Assembly (NCBI GenBank): GCA_022565395.1
Contig: JAIUMV010000017.1
Coordinates: 1 to 64,000 of the forward strand
Origin: Marinobacter sp.
GTDB lineage: Bacteria; Pseudomonadota; Gammaproteobacteria; Pseudomonadales; Oleiphilaceae
DNA: 64,000 nt
Direction of reading: 5' to 3'
The notes under the pieces were generated by a model. It ran no database searches and was not told the origin of the DNA. It saw nothing but the letters and a program-made list of their open reading frames with translations. Positions 27,602 to 39,110 of the stretch are shown piece by piece. Position 1 is the first letter of the stretch. Each line of letters starts with the position of its first letter. Position numbers and translations under genes: made by a program.

Positions 27602-30421
27602 TCAGGCGTAGGCGCGCTGTTCGCCAGCGCCTTCCACGTTGTCCACGCAGCGACCACACAGGTCGTCATGCCCGGCGTGCTGGCCCACATCATCACGGTG
27701 GTGCCAGCAGCGCTCGCACTTCTTGTGACCCGTTGGGGTGACTTTTACGCGCAAACCTTCCAGCTGGCTCATCTCGGCGCTGACCGCCTCGGCCAACGGG
27801 CACACACGGGCCTCGGAGGTGATCAGCACAAAGCGCAGCTCATCCCCCAGCGCATTGAGCTGCTCTGCCAGCTCACCGCCACAGTAGAGGGTGACTTCCG
27901 CACTCAGCGAGCCTTTGATTTCACCGCGGTTGCGTGCGTCTTCCAGGCACTTGTTGACGGCGTCTTTGACGGCCGCTACCTGACGCCAGTATTCACGGCC
28001 CATAGCGGTGTTTGCCGGCAGCCGCGTCAGCTTGTCGTACCAGGTATCGTAAAACACGCTGTCACCGTGTTCACCGGGCAGGTGTTGCCAGATTTCATCA
28101 GCGGTAAAGCTGAGAATCGGCGCAATCCAGCGCACCAGCGCCTCGGCCACGTGATACATGGCCGTCTGGCAGGAGCGACGGGGCAGACTATCCGCCTGAG
28201 TGGTGTACTGACGGTCCTTGATGATATCCAGGTAGAAGCCGCCAAGGGTGGCTTCACAGAACTGGTACACCTTCTGGTAGACCTTCAGGAAGCTGTAATT
28301 CTCGTAGGCATCGATCAGTTCCTGCTGCACCACCAGCGCCCGGTCCACCATCCAGCGATCCAGGGCGATCATCTCTTCCGGTGCCACCTGATCACGGGCA
28401 GGGTCGAAGCCGCTCAGATTGGACAGCAGGAAGCGGGCGGTGGTGCGGATGCGGCGATAGCCGTCGGCGGTCTGGCGCAGGATATCCTTGGAGACGGTCA
28501 TCTCGCCGCTGTAGTCAGTGGCGGAGACCCACAGTCGCAGAATATCAGCACCCAGCTCATTCATAACTTCCTGAGGGGCGATGACATTACCCAGAGATTT
28601 GGACATCTTGCGGCCCTGACCATCTACCGTGAAGCCATGGGTCAACACCTGACGGTAGGGCGCTTCACCGGTAATGGCGATGGCGGTTTTCAGGGAGGAC
28701 TGGAACCAGCCCCGGTGCTGGTCAGACCCTTCCAGATACAGGTCGGCCGGGTATTGATTGAGCTCTGGCCGTTTACGCAGTACCGAGCTGTGGGTAACGC
28801 CGGAGTCAAACCACACGTCCAGGGTGTCCAGCACCTTCTCGTACTGATCCGCTTCATCACCCAGCAGGCTTTTCGCATCCAGTTCGTACCAGGCGTCAAT
28901 GCCGCCTGTTTCCACCTGTTTGGCCACCGCTTCAATCAGTTCTGCCGTGCGAGGGTGCAGTTCCTGGGTTTCCTTGTGGATAAACAGGGTAATGGGCACA
29001 CCCCAAGTACGCTGACGGGAGATACACCAGTCCGGTGACTGCTCCACCATCGCTTCAATACGGTTCTGCCCCCAGGCAGGTACCCAGCGCACGCCTTTAA
29101 TGGCACCCAGAGCGGCCGCTTTCAGGCCTTGCTGCTCCATGCTGATAAACCATTGGGGCGTGGCCCGGTAAATCAGGGGCGTTTTGGTCCGCCAGCAATG
29201 CGGGTAGCTGTGCTGGAACTTTTCACTGCGCACCAGTTTGCCTTCCCGGGTCAGTGCATCACATACCGGGGCGTCGGCTTTATAGACATGAATACCCGCA
29301 AACTCGCCCGCAGCCGAGGTGTAGGTACCATCGGGCTGCACCAGGTTCAGGGTGCCGATACCATAAGCCTGGCCTACGACAAAGTCTTCCATACCGTGGT
29401 CAGGGGCTGTGTGCACCGCGCCGGTACCGGCGTCAGTGGTTACGTGATCACCCAGAATGACCGGCACCTGTTTGTCATAGAAGGGGTGCTGCAGGCGCAT
29501 ATTTTCCAGCGCCGCACCTTTGCAGCTGGCCAGTACGCGATAATCTTCGATACCCCAGCGGGCCATGATCGCGGGCACCATGGACTCCGCCAGGATCAGG
29601 CGTTCCGGCCCCTGCCCCGCATCCACCTGCACCAACGCATAATCCAGCTCGCCGCTGAGGGCGACGGCCTGGTTGGCAGGGATGGTCCAGGGGGTCGTGG
29701 TCCAGATGACGATGGCCACCGGGCCTTCGCCCGCGGCACCGGCAAAAGCGGACAATACCGCAGCGCTGTCCACGGCAGTGAAGCGAACGTCAATCTGGGT
29801 GGAGGTCTTGTCCTGATACTCTACTTCAGCCTCGGCCAGGGCGGACTGGCCCACCACGCTCCAGTACACCGGCTTGAAGCCCCGCACCAGATGACCATTC
29901 TCGATAATCGCACCCAGCGCACGGATGATATCCGCCTCAACCATGGGGTCCATGGTCAGGTACGGCTTATCCCATTCACCCATGACACCCAGGCGGATAA
30001 AGTCTTCCTTCTGCCCTTCAACCTGCTTGGCAGCGTAGTCCCGACAGGCCTGGCGGAAGGTCTTGTAGTCTACCTTGAGGCCGGCTTTGCCGATCTCCTG
30101 CTCCACCTTGTGCTCAATGGGCAGACCATGGCAGTCCCAGCCCGGCACATAGGGCGCATCAAAGCCCATAAACCCACGGGACTTGATGATCATGTCCTTG
30201 AGAATCTTGTTGACCGCATGACCAATATGAATACTGCCGTTAGCGTAGGGGGGGCCATCGTGCAGAATGAATTTGTCGCGCCCCGCCCGCGCCTTGCGCA
30301 GGTTGCCGTAGACATCCAGCGCCTGCCAGCGCTTGAGCATCTCGGGTTCACGCTGCGCCAGAGTGGCCTTCATGGGGAAGGCGGTGCCTGGCAGATTCAG
30401 GGTATGCTTGTAGTCGCTCAT
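27602..30421 (-). CDS. ileS: Isoleucyl-tRNA synthetase
   Basis: 939 residues, the bacterial type I length. The class I signatures are [15 protein letters not shown] (HIGH) near residue 63 and [10 protein letters not shown] (KMSKS) near residue 607. The CP1 editing domain has [12 protein letters not shown]. The C-terminal zinc site CERCW...LCGRC is complete. The type I synthetase is expected to be the mupirocin-sensitive form; that is a family statement. It follows ribF by 21 nt and is coupled to lspA. Confidence 0.97.
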   Translation of the reverse strand: MSDYKHTLNLPGTAFPMKATLAQREPEMLKRWQALDVYGNLRKARAGRDKFILHDGPPYANGSIHIGHAVNKILKDMIIKSRGFMGFDAPYVPGWDCHGLPIEHKVEQEIGKAGLKVDYKTFRQACRDYAAKQVEGQKEDFIRLGVMGEWDKPYLTMDPMVEADIIRALGAIIENGHLVRGFKPVYWSVVGQSALAEAEVEYQDKTSTQIDVRFTAVDSAAVLSAFAGAAGEGPVAIVIWTTTPWTIPANQAVALSGELDYALVQVDAGQGPERLILAESMVPAIMARWGIEDYRVLASCKGAALENMRLQHPFYDKQVPVILGDHVTTDAGTGAVHTAPDHGMEDFVVGQAYGIGTLNLVQPDGTYTSAAGEFAGIHVYKADAPVCDALTREGKLVRSEKFQHSYPHCWRTKTPLIYRATPQWFISMEQQGLKAAALGAIKGVRWVPAWGQNRIEAMVEQSPDWCISRQRTWGVPITLFIHKETQELHPRTAELIEAVAKQVETGGIDAWYELDAKSLLGDEADQYEKVLDTLDVWFDSGVTHSSVLRKRPELNQYPADLYLEGSDQHRGWFQSSLKTAIAITGEAPYRQVLTHGFTVDGQGRKMSKSLGNVIAPQEVMNELGADILRLWVSATDYSGEMTVSKDILRQTADGYRRIRTTARFLLSNLSGFDPARDQVAPEEMIALDRWMVDRALVVQQELIDAYENYSFLKVYQKVYQFCEATLGGFYLDIIKDRQYTTQADSLPRRSCQTAMYHVAEALVRWIAPILSFTADEIWQHLPGEHGDSVFYDTWYDKLTRLPANTAMGREYWRQVAAVKDAVNKCLEDARNRGEIKGSLSAEVTLYCGGELAEQLNALGDELRFVLITSEARVCPLAEAVSAEMSQLEGLRVKVTPTGHKKCERCWHHRDDVGQHAGHDDLCGRCVDNVEGAGEQRAYA

Positions 30422-30442
30422 AGTGGGTCTGTTGGTCAGTGG

Positions 30443-31408
30443 TCAGTCAATGGAAGTCGGCTGGCAGGCCAGCCACGCGCGGGCCTGCGTAATATCTTCA
30501 AGAATCTGGCCCTTGAGGGCCTCTACATTATCGAACTTTTGCTCACCCCGCAGGAAGTGACGGAACCCCACATGCAACCGCTGGCCGTACAGTGACCCCG
30601 AATAGCCGAATAAATGGGCTTCAAGGGCGGGGTGTTTGCCATCTACGGTGGGGCGCAGGCCGATATTGGCCACGCCGTGGTAGCGTTCGCCCTGCTCGGT
30701 GGTGGCGGTAATCACATACACACCCCGCAGCGCCGGCATTCGGGCCAGGCGGATGTTGGCTGTAGGCGCATCCAGCTGACGCCCGAGTTGACGCCCGTAG
30801 ACGACCCGCCCCTCAATGCCATAGGGCTCACCCAGCAGGCTGGCGGCCTGGGCCAGCCCACCTGCCTGCAAACAATCACGTACCCGGGTGCTGCTGACAC
30901 GCTCACCGGCCACCATGACCGTGCGGGTGCGCTCAACGCTGTACCCGAACACCTCACCCTGAGCCTGCAGCAGATCAAAGTCACCGTTGCGGTCGCAACC
31001 AAAACGGAAGTCATCACCCACCACCAGATGGCGGATATGCAACCCGCCAACCAATACCTCTTCGATAAAACCGAGGCCGGAATACTGGCGGAAGCGTTCA
31101 TTGAAGCGCAAACAGACGACAATGTCTGTGCCATGCTGCAACAACGCCTGCCACTTTTGCCGGAAGGCCGTTAGCCGGGGCGGCGCCTGATCCCCCTCAA
31201 AATATTCCCGGGGCTGCGGCTCAAATACCATAACCACCGCGGGCACACCCAGCTGGTGAGCCTTGTCACGCACCTGATCAATAATGGTCTGATGCCCGAG
31301 GTGCACGCCATCAAAGTTGCCGATGGTTGCCACACAACCCCGCCGCAGTGGCGAATCAGGTTGCCCTGCCAGCGCCAGCAGGTTAGTGAGCCCTCGGATC
31401 AACTGCAT
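30443..31408 (-). CDS. ribF: Bifunctional riboflavin kinase / FAD synthetase
   Basis: 321 residues. The N-terminal nucleotidyltransferase domain has ATIGNFDGVHLGHQ (20s) and VVGDDFRFGCDRNGD. The C-terminal flavokinase domain begins with YGRQLGRQLDAPTANI, the GxxxGxxxxxPTANI signature. It makes FMN and FAD from riboflavin; the riboflavin genes are 14 kb away in this window. Upstream is murJ and downstream ileS, as in most Gammaproteobacteria. Confidence 0.96.
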   Translation of the reverse strand: MQLIRGLTNLLALAGQPDSPLRRGCVATIGNFDGVHLGHQTIIDQVRDKAHQLGVPAVVMVFEPQPREYFEGDQAPPRLTAFRQKWQALLQHGTDIVVCLRFNERFRQYSGLGFIEEVLVGGLHIRHLVVGDDFRFGCDRNGDFDLLQAQGEVFGYSVERTRTVMVAGERVSSTRVRDCLQAGGLAQAASLLGEPYGIEGRVVYGRQLGRQLDAPTANIRLARMPALRGVYVITATTEQGERYHGVANIGLRPTVDGKHPALEAHLFGYSGSLYGQRLHVGFRHFLRGEQKFDNVEALKGQILEDITQARAWLACQPTSID

Positions 31409-31489
31409 CGATGGGAAATCCTGTCACGGTTGGTGAGAAAACACGCGATTATACCTGAAGGCTGCGCCGCGCCCAATGCGCAACACGCC

Positions 31490-33091
31490 CTATCGACCAC
31501 GGAAATGACGCACACGCACACCCATAGCGGCGAGCGCAGCAAAATAGGCACCGACACCGGCCGCCACCAGCACCGCCATCTCCCCTGCCCGCTGCCAGCC
31601 TGTCAGCCCCAGCCAGTGACTGACATCGCCCGACAGGCTCAGGATCACCAGCGCCAGCACACCGTTTGCCAGCGCCAGCTGCAGCAGGAAACGCCCCCAG
31701 CCTGACTGCCCCCGCCAGACACCATCGCGACGCAAACCGCGGTAGAGCAGGCCGGCGTTGAGCCAGGCCGACAGTGAGGTGGCTAACGCCAGACCCACGT
31801 GAGCGAGAGGAAATACCAGCGCCAGGTTGAACACCATGTTGGCAACCATGGCAATAATGCCGATTTTAACCGGCGTGCGCATGTCCTCCCGGGCGAAGAA
31901 GCCCGGCGCCAGCACCTTAATCAACATAAAAGCCAGCAGGCCCGCGGAGTAGGCCCGCAAGCTCATACCCGCCATCATGACATCGCGATCCGTCACCTCA
32001 CCATAATGGAACAAGGTGGCCACCAGCGGCTCCGCCAGCAACGCCAGCGCCAGCGCTGCCGGCAAACCGATCAGCAGCACCGCACGCACCGCCCAGTCGA
32101 GGGTGGCGGCAAACTGGTCAGCATTGTTCGCCGCATGCTTGCGCGACAGATTGGGCAGAATCACCGTAGCGATGGCAATGCCAAAGACCCCAAGCGGCAG
32201 CTCCGCCAAGCGGTCAGAATAATATAGCCACGACACACTGCCGGTTTGCAGGAAGGACGCCAGCACCGTATCCAGCAGCAGGTTGATCTGACTGACGGAC
32301 ACGCCAAACAGGGCTGGGGCCATCAGTTTCATAATGCGAATCACCCCTTCGTGGCGGTAATCCACCCGCGGACGCGGCAGCAAATTAAGACGCATAAGGA
32401 AAGGGATCTGGAAGAACAGCTGCAGCGCACCGGCAATCAGCACCCCCCAGGCCAGCGCCATAACAGGCGTCTGCATCAATGGCGCCAGAAAAATAGCCGC
32501 ACCAATCATGGATAAGTTCAGCAATACCGGGGTAAACGCCGGCACCGCGTAACGGTCATAGCTGTTGAGAATGGCACCGGCAAAGGCGGTCAGAGACACC
32601 AGCAACAGGTAGGGAAAGGTAATCCGCAGCATGTCGCTGGCCAGCGGGAACCGCACCTCATCTCCCAGAAAACCGGGTGCAAACACCGCCGTCAGTACCG
32701 GCGCCCCCAGCATGGCCACCAGGGTAACCCCCAACAGCACCAACCCAAGACTACCGGCAACAGCATTAACCAGCTGCTGCACTTCACTGTGACTTTGCTT
32801 TTCCCGGTAGGACGAGAGTACCGGTACGAAGGCCTGGGCAAAGGCCCCCTCAGCAAACAGACGCCGCAGAAAATTGGGGATTTTGAAGGCAACAAAGAAG
32901 GCATCGGCCGCGGCACCGGCACCAAAATAACGGGCAATCACCATATCCCGCACCAGCCCAAGCACGCGGGACAGCATGGTCATCACACCCACAATACCGG
33001 AAGAACGCAACAATCCCGGTGCCCGCGGCGGCTGCGGCGATGGCGGTGTTGCTGGTGAGGTTGACTGGAGCTGACCAGACTCTGTTGGCAT
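31490..33091 (-). CDS. murJ: MurJ, lipid II flippase
   Basis: 533 residues from MPTESGQLQ; the frame continues upstream for 41 codons without family similarity. A MATE/MOP-superfamily protein with about 14 membrane segments, it begins at LLRSSGIVGVMTMLSRVLGLVRDMVIARYFGAGAAADAFF, the highly conserved MviN N-terminus with its essential arginines. It flips lipid II across the inner membrane for peptidoglycan synthesis. The first 25 residues are Pro/Ser-rich and poorly conserved, so the exact start is uncertain. Confidence 0.94.
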   Translation of the reverse strand: MPTESGQLQSTSPATPPSPQPPRAPGLLRSSGIVGVMTMLSRVLGLVRDMVIARYFGAGAAADAFFVAFKIPNFLRRLFAEGAFAQAFVPVLSSYREKQSHSEVQQLVNAVAGSLGLVLLGVTLVAMLGAPVLTAVFAPGFLGDEVRFPLASDMLRITFPYLLLVSLTAFAGAILNSYDRYAVPAFTPVLLNLSMIGAAIFLAPLMQTPVMALAWGVLIAGALQLFFQIPFLMRLNLLPRPRVDYRHEGVIRIMKLMAPALFGVSVSQINLLLDTVLASFLQTGSVSWLYYSDRLAELPLGVFGIAIATVILPNLSRKHAANNADQFAATLDWAVRAVLLIGLPAALALALLAEPLVATLFHYGEVTDRDVMMAGMSLRAYSAGLLAFMLIKVLAPGFFAREDMRTPVKIGIIAMVANMVFNLALVFPLAHVGLALATSLSAWLNAGLLYRGLRRDGVWRGQSGWGRFLLQLALANGVLALVILSLSGDVSHWLGLTGWQRAGEMAVLVAAGVGAYFAALAAMGVRVRHFRGR

Positions 33092-33175
33092 TCCTGCGCC
33101 CTTACGAGGGTGATGTGCGAGTGGCGGGAGTCTACCACAGGCGCTGCCGAGATCAGAGCAGGCACGGTTTTCCGC

Positions 33176-33204
33176 TTGACATTTAGCCGCCTGACTGGCA
33201 CGAT
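33176..33204 (+). promoter_or_regulatory. rpsT promoter
   Basis: TTGACA (33176-33181), 17-nt spacer and CACGAT (33199-33204). It leaves a leader of about 90 nt before the GTG of rpsT. The -10 is weak but the -35 and spacing are ideal. Confidence 0.55.
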
Positions 33205-33300
33205 TTCGCGTCATTTATTTCGCCGCGCTCGCATTTGGCGCACCCGCGACGTTTAGAACCTATTGTTAGCAACGCACCCAGAATCTTCAGGAGTTACACG

Positions 33301-33570
33301 GTGGCAAATTCCCCACAAGCCAAGAAGCGCGCTCGTCAAAACGAGAAGAACCGCAAGCATAACGCCAGCCTGCGTTCCATGGCGCGCACCTACATCAAAA
33401 AAGTAAACGCCAAGATTGAAGCCGGCAACTACGAAGAAGCCCGCGCGGCTTTCGAAAAGTGCCAGCCCATCATCGACAGCATGGTGAACAAAGGCATTTT
33501 TGCCAAGAACAAGGTTGCTCGCCATAAGAGCCGCCTGAGCGCCAAGATCAAGGCTCTGAAAGCTGCCTGA
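33301..33570 (+). CDS. rpsT: 30S ribosomal protein S20
   Basis: 89 residues starting with GTG (read as Met) at [20 protein letters not shown], preceded by AGGAG. A longer frame from an ATG at 33235 does not match the family. S20 binds the 5' domain of 16S rRNA. E. coli rpsT also uses a non-AUG start (UUG) that is needed for its translational autoregulation, so the GTG here may serve the same end. A strong terminator follows; the gene is divergent from murJ. Confidence 0.97.
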   Translation: MANSPQAKKRARQNEKNRKHNASLRSMARTYIKKVNAKIEAGNYEEARAAFEKCQPIIDSMVNKGIFAKNKVARHKSRLSAKIKALKAA

Positions 33571-33584
33571 TATCTTGTTCGCAT

Positions 33585-33612
33585 AAAAAAACCGGCCTTG
33601 GCCGGTTTTTTT
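33585..33612. terminator. bidirectional terminator between rpsT and proB
   Basis: CCGGCC (33592-33597) and GGCCGG (33600-33605), flanked by seven As and seven Ts that can extend the stem. It terminates rpsT on the plus strand and can serve the proB transcript on the minus strand. Confidence 0.93.
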
Positions 33613-33695
33613 ATGCCCGATACACCGAAAACTCTCCGCAAGCCTCGCAGCCGCCTATCAATAGCCGCGACAGTTACACCAGACCCCCAGAGCCA

Positions 33696-34823
33696 CTACA
33701 CCAACACCATGTTATCCCTGTGAATCAGCTCCTCATCAGAGAGGTAGCCCAGAATTTCAGCGATACGGTCACTGCTGCGACCAGCAATAGCCCGCGCCTC
33801 ATCGGCATCATAGTTCACCAGCCCGCGCGCCACTTCGTGACCGGCCTCGTCCACGCAGGACACCATTTCGCCGCGCCTGAAGCCACCGCTCACCGCCTTT
33901 ACACCCACTGGCAACAGGCTGCGACCACCTTTGCGCAGCACCCGCACGGCACCGTCGTCGATGATCACCTGCCCCCGGGTTTGCAGATGACTGGCCAGCC
34001 ACTGCTTGCGGGCAGCGATGCGACCCTGTTCTGGCAACAGCAACGTGCCCAGCACTTCGCCCTGCCGCAGCCGGGTAACCACTTGCTCAATGCGACCGCC
34101 GACAATCACGGTAAAAGCGCCGGAGCGGGCCGCCAGCCGGGCTGCCCGCACCTTGGTCAGCATACCACCGCGCCCCAGTACGCCGGCGCCACCGGCCGCC
34201 ATGGCATCCAGTAACGGGTCATGCGCCTGCCCCTCGGTGACCAGTTCCGCATCCGGATTGCTGCGGGGATCCTTGTTGAACAGACCCAGCTGATCAGTGA
34301 GGATAATCAGGCCGTCGGCCTCCACCAGATTGGCCACCAAGGCACCCAGCGTATCATTGTCACCGAAACGGATTTCGTCCGTGACCACCGTATCGTTCTC
34401 ATTGATGATAGGCACAACACCCACATCCAACAGCGCCCGCAAGGTACTGCGGGCATTCAGGTAACGCTTGCGGTTGGAAAGGTCATCGTGAGTCAGCAGC
34501 ACCTGGGCCGCATGGCGGCCATGGCGGCGGAACTGAGCCTCCCAGGTTTGCACCAGGCCCATTTGCCCTACCGCGGCGGCGGCCTGCAGTTCATGCAGAT
34601 GCTCGGGGCGCTTGCTCCAGCCCAAACGACTCATGCCCTCAGCCACCGAGCCTGAAGACACAACCAGCAACTCCACGCCGTCATCGATCATGGCCGCCAA
34701 CTGATCCACCCAACCCGCCAGGGCAGGCACATCAAGGCCCTTGCCGTCATTCGTGAGCAATGCGCTGCCAATCTTGACGACCAGCCGGCGCGAACGGGTA
34801 ATCAGATTACGCTTGGTGACCAT
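33696..34823 (-). CDS. proB: Glutamate 5-kinase
   Basis: 375 residues from ATG 34823; a GTG at 34832, directly after the obgE stop, is the alternative. The amino-acid-kinase domain (about 10-250) carries [13 protein letters not shown] and the [15 protein letters not shown] segment. The C-terminal PUA domain (about 275-360) is present. It phosphorylates glutamate in proline synthesis and is feedback-inhibited by proline. It is co-transcribed with obgE, as in Pseudomonas; proA is not adjacent. Confidence 0.95.
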   Translation of the reverse strand: MVTKRNLITRSRRLVVKIGSALLTNDGKGLDVPALAGWVDQLAAMIDDGVELLVVSSGSVAEGMSRLGWSKRPEHLHELQAAAAVGQMGLVQTWEAQFRRHGRHAAQVLLTHDDLSNRKRYLNARSTLRALLDVGVVPIINENDTVVTDEIRFGDNDTLGALVANLVEADGLIILTDQLGLFNKDPRSNPDAELVTEGQAHDPLLDAMAAGGAGVLGRGGMLTKVRAARLAARSGAFTVIVGGRIEQVVTRLRQGEVLGTLLLPEQGRIAARKQWLASHLQTRGQVIIDDGAVRVLRKGGRSLLPVGVKAVSGGFRRGEMVSCVDEAGHEVARGLVNYDADEARAIAGRSSDRIAEILGYLSDEELIHRDNMVLV

Positions 34824-34832
34824 AGAGAACAC

Positions 34833-36091
<1,259 letters not shown>

Positions 36092-36124
36092 CTTCGGTTC
36101 TGGGAACCGGGGAGCGTCGTTGGC

Positions 36125-36385
36125 TTAGTTAGCCGGTACGATGCTCACGAATTTCCGGTTTTCAGGACCTTTAGTTTCAAACTTGACGATACCGGTAGCG
36201 GTTGCGAACAGAGTGTGATCGCGACCCAGACCTACGTTGCTACCCGCGTGGAAACGCGTGCCACGCTGACGAACGATGATGCTGCCAGCGCTGACCGTTT
36301 CACCACCGAAGCGCTTGACGCCAAGTCGTTTCGACTCGGAATCGCGACCGTTGCGGGTACTACCTGCTGCCTTCTTATGAGCCAT
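36125..36385 (-). CDS. rpmA: 50S ribosomal protein L27
   Basis: 86 residues, beginning [29 protein letters not shown], the invariant L27 N-terminus that reaches into the peptidyl-transferase centre. There is no N-terminal cleavable extension as found in Firmicutes. It follows rplU by 35 nt in the same operon. Confidence 0.98.
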   Translation of the reverse strand: MAHKKAAGSTRNGRDSESKRLGVKRFGGETVSAGSIIVRQRGTRFHAGSNVGLGRDHTLFATATGIVKFETKGPENRKFVSIVPAN

Positions 36386-36420
36386 TTCCAGTCTCCTGTA
36401 TTAGGGGGCGACCTAGAGCC

Positions 36421-36732
36421 TTAGCCCTTGATACCCGTGATCTTGACTTCAGTGAACCACTGACGGTGGCCCTGACGTTTCATGTGGTGCTTGCGACGAC
36501 GGAACTTAATGATATGAATCTTTTCGCCACGGCCGTGACCCAGCACTTCAGCAGTCACTTTTGCACCTTCAACCACCGGCGCACCGACTTTAACGTCATC
36601 GCCGTTGGCAACCAGCAATACACGGTCGAACTCGACGGTGCTACCAGTTTCCACTTCAATCTTTTCAAGCTTCAGGGTTTCGCCTTCAGCTACACGGTGC
36701 TGTTTACCACCGCTAACAATAACTGCGTACAT
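36421..36732 (-). CDS. rplU: 50S ribosomal protein L21
   Basis: 103 residues from [26 protein letters not shown]; five upstream codons in the frame are not part of the family. [25 protein letters not shown] is the conserved rRNA-binding loop. First gene of the rplU-rpmA operon, with a strong promoter about 110 nt upstream. Confidence 0.98.
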   Translation of the reverse strand: MYAVIVSGGKQHRVAEGETLKLEKIEVETGSTVEFDRVLLVANGDDVKVGAPVVEGAKVTAEVLGHGRGEKIHIIKFRRRKHHMKRQGHRQWFTEVKITGIKG

Positions 36733-36843
36733 GGAGTTTCTCCGCATGTTGACCCATCCCTGCTCTTATCCACCTGGTTCTAAGGGAAGTACTCTGACGA
36801 CCCTATAGCAGGGAGCGCAGGTTGGGATGAGTTGGGGCGCGTG

Positions 36844-36872
36844 ATTGTACGAAAAGCGGCCGGGCTTTACAA
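36844..36872 (-). promoter_or_regulatory. rplU-rpmA promoter
   Basis: TTGTAA (36872-36867), a 17-nt spacer and TACAAT (36849-36844) on the minus strand, followed by CACGCGCC. It is divergent from the ispB promoter; both lie in the 322-nt gap 36733-37054, which otherwise shows only leader sequence. Confidence 0.75.
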
Positions 36873-36983
36873 GCCTGCGGGACTTTGATTGGCAGGCCGA
36901 GGTAAAATCAACCGCATTTCGTAAGAACACGCAGCCACAGACGTCTCAAAAGCCGGCAAAACTCACGATCAGGCTCAGTAAAG

Positions 36984-37012
36984 TTGACACTTTTCAGACC
37001 AGTACCTAGGAT
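36984..37012 (+). promoter_or_regulatory. ispB promoter
   Basis: TTGACA (36984-36989), 17-nt spacer and TAGGAT (37007-37012), 43 nt upstream of the ispB ATG. Confidence 0.75.
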
Positions 37013-37054
37013 TGCCGCGTTTCCTTTTATTAACTCCTGAACCGGGCCAGCGGC

Positions 37055-38023
37055 ATGACAGTGCAGCGTATCTATGACACAGTCGCGGAAGACTTCAGCC
37101 GCGTCAATGACCTGATCAAAAACCGACTCTCCTCCGATGTGCCCCTGGTGGAGAAAATTGCCCAATACATTGTGGAAAGCGGTGGCAAGCGGTTACGGCC
37201 GCTACTGGTGTTGCTATCCACTCGCGCCCTCGCCTATCAGGGCAACGACAACCTCAAGCTGGCTGCCGTTATCGAGTTTCTGCACACGGCCACTCTGCTA
37301 CATGATGACGTAGTGGATACCTCAGACCTGCGACGCGGCAAAGCCACCGCCAATGCCCGTTGGGGCAACGCACCCAGTGTGCTGGTAGGTGATTTCCTCT
37401 ACTCCCGCGCTTTCCAGATGATGGTGGAACTGGGCAGCATGCGAATCATGGAAGTGCTATCCAATGCCACCTGCGTGATCGCCGAGGGCGAGGTGCTGCA
37501 ACTGATGAACGTCAAAAATCCTGACGTGTCCGAGCAGAAGTACATGGAGGTCATCCACAACAAAACCGCCATGCTGTTCGAAGCGGCCTCCCACACCGGC
37601 GCGCTGCTGTGTGGCGCTGCACCGGTTCAGGAACAAGCCCTGCAAGCCTACGGTAAGCATCTGGGGCTGGCGTTCCAGCTAGTGGATGATGTACTGGACT
37701 ACCGCGGTGACGCCGTCACCATGGGCAAGAATGTCGGCGATGACCTCGCCGAGGGCAAACCCACGCTGCCACTCATTTACGCCATGGCCAACGGCGGCGA
37801 CGAAGCCCGCACGCTGATCCGCAAAGCCATCCGCCAGGGTGGGCTGGACGAGCTGCCCGACATCCTGAAGGTGGTGGAAAGCTCTGGCGCACTGGATTAC
37901 ACCCTGCAGAAAGCGCGGGAACAGGCAGACCTGGCCCTCAAATGCCTGGATAGCCTGCCCGACACGCCCCACAAGGAGGCTTTGGCCCTGCTGACCGAGG
38001 TCGCCATCAGCCGCAGTAATTAG
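37055..38023 (+). CDS. ispB: Long-chain (octaprenyl-type) polyprenyl diphosphate synthase
   Basis: 322 residues of the trans-isoprenyl diphosphate synthase family, making the side chain of ubiquinone. The first Asp-rich motif is LLHDDVVDTSDLRRG (about residues 84-98) and the second QLVDDVLDYRGD (about 209-220). Divergent from rplU, as in E. coli and Pseudomonas. Chain length (C40 or C45) cannot be read from the sequence with confidence. Confidence 0.95.
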   Translation: MTVQRIYDTVAEDFSRVNDLIKNRLSSDVPLVEKIAQYIVESGGKRLRPLLVLLSTRALAYQGNDNLKLAAVIEFLHTATLLHDDVVDTSDLRRGKATANARWGNAPSVLVGDFLYSRAFQMMVELGSMRIMEVLSNATCVIAEGEVLQLMNVKNPDVSEQKYMEVIHNKTAMLFEAASHTGALLCGAAPVQEQALQAYGKHLGLAFQLVDDVLDYRGDAVTMGKNVGDDLAEGKPTLPLIYAMANGGDEARTLIRKAIRQGGLDELPDILKVVESSGALDYTLQKAREQADLALKCLDSLPDTPHKEALALLTEVAISRSN

Positions 38024-38027
38024 GGCA

Positions 38028-38057
38028 TGAACAAAGCCGCAGGCGCGGCTTTGTTCA
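38028..38057. terminator. bidirectional terminator-like hairpin between ispB and yqjG
   Basis: TGAACAAAGCCGC (38028-38040) and GCGGCTTTGTTCA (38045-38057) form a perfect 13-bp stem with loop AGGC. It begins 5 nt after the ispB stop and its right arm includes the yqjG stop codon (38055-38057). Flanking T-runs are short, so efficiency is uncertain. Confidence 0.65.
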
Positions 38058-39056
38058 GTGGGCCAGCGGCTCCGGCCCCAACCGTGAGCGCCCCGGCGCG
38101 GCCGTAAAATCAAGCTCGGGCCCCAGGGGCACAATCCGGGTCGGATTGATGGTGCGCTGGCTGACATAGTAATGCTGTTTGATCTGCGCGATATCCACCG
38201 TGTCGGCAACACCTGATACCTGGTACAGATCGCGCAGGTAGGCGGAGAGATTCGGATAGTCGCTAATGCGCTGACGGTTGCATTTGAAGTGACCAAAATA
38301 GACCGCATCAAAGCGCACCAGGGTGGTAAACAGTCGCCAGTCCGCTTCCGTCAAACGGTTGCCCACCAGATAACGCTGCCCGCGCAGCCTGGCCTCCAGC
38401 CAGTCCAGGGTCTCAAACAAGGCGTCATAGGCCTCGCCATAGACGGCCTGCGCTGTGGCGAACCCTGCCTTGTAGACGCCATTATTCACCGTGTCATAGA
38501 CCCGCGCGTTAACCGCGTCAATGTCCTGTCGAAGGGCGTGGGGATAGAAATCCAGCTCACGCCTGACACCGGGCAGATCATCAAAAGCGCTGTTGAACAT
38601 ACGAATGATATCCGCGGACTCATTGCTGACTACCGTCTGCTGATGACTGTCCCACAGCACCGGTACGGTGACACGGCCGCTGTAATCAGCAGCAGCCCGG
38701 GTGTACAGCTGGTGTAAATACGCCAGCCCGTACAGACGATCCCTGTGCGCCCCCTCAGACCTGAACTCCCAGCCGTTTTCCAGCATGTCAGGGTGCACAA
38801 CAGAAACACTGATATGAGCCTCCAACCCTTTCAGCGCACGCATGATCAAGGTGCGGTGAGCCCAGGGGCACGCCAGAGACACATACAGATGATAACGCCC
38901 CGATGCGGCGTCAAAGCCAGCGCTGCCGGACGGCCCGGCCTCACCGCTGGCGGTCACCCAGTTGCGGAAGCGGGCGGCCTCACGCTCAAATTTACCGCCG
39001 CTTTTCTCCGTGTCATACCACTGGTCTTGCCACTGACCATCCACCAACAAACCCAT
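38055..39056 (-). CDS. yqjG: Glutathionyl-hydroquinone reductase (YqjG / Xi-class GST)
   Basis: 333 residues from the ATG at 39056, which has a strong GGAGG upstream; the frame continues to 39170 without family similarity. SLACPWAHRTLIMRALKGLE holds the catalytic Cys and the CPWAHR motif of Xi-class glutathione transferases. A C-terminal GST helical domain follows (RLTEADWRLFTTLVRFDAVYFGHFKCN). It reduces glutathionyl-hydroquinones. It is divergent from a YhaJ-like regulator with a palindrome between them; E. coli also keeps yqjG and yhaJ close together. Confidence 0.93.
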   Translation of the reverse strand: MGLLVDGQWQDQWYDTEKSGGKFEREAARFRNWVTASGEAGPSGSAGFDAASGRYHLYVSLACPWAHRTLIMRALKGLEAHISVSVVHPDMLENGWEFRSEGAHRDRLYGLAYLHQLYTRAAADYSGRVTVPVLWDSHQQTVVSNESADIIRMFNSAFDDLPGVRRELDFYPHALRQDIDAVNARVYDTVNNGVYKAGFATAQAVYGEAYDALFETLDWLEARLRGQRYLVGNRLTEADWRLFTTLVRFDAVYFGHFKCNRQRISDYPNLSAYLRDLYQVSGVADTVDIAQIKQHYYVSQRTINPTRIVPLGPELDFTAAPGRSRLGPEPLAH

Positions 39057-39091
39057 AAACCTCACCTCCAGTCGTTTTCGGGAGCCGAGGG

Positions 39092-39110
39092 TATTCTGTA
39101 AATCAGAATA
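39092..39110. promoter_or_regulatory. candidate LysR operator
   Basis: TATTCTGTAAATCAGAATA is a 19-nt inverted repeat with perfect 7-nt arms. It contains the T-N11-A LysR consensus (T at 39095, A at 39107). It lies 36 nt upstream of yqjG and 99 nt upstream of the LysR gene, within the divergent intergenic region, so it could control both. Confidence 0.6.

Noticed and set aside
27539-29038. 499-codon plus-strand open frame across lspA and ileS
   Set aside because: Spans the ends of two conserved genes on the other strand and matches nothing.
29129-30595. 488-codon plus-strand open frame inside ileS
   Set aside because: Antisense shadow of ileS with no family pattern.
33092-33214. N-terminal extension of MurJ
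   Set aside because: 41 residues overlapping the rpsT promoter region and unrelated to the family.
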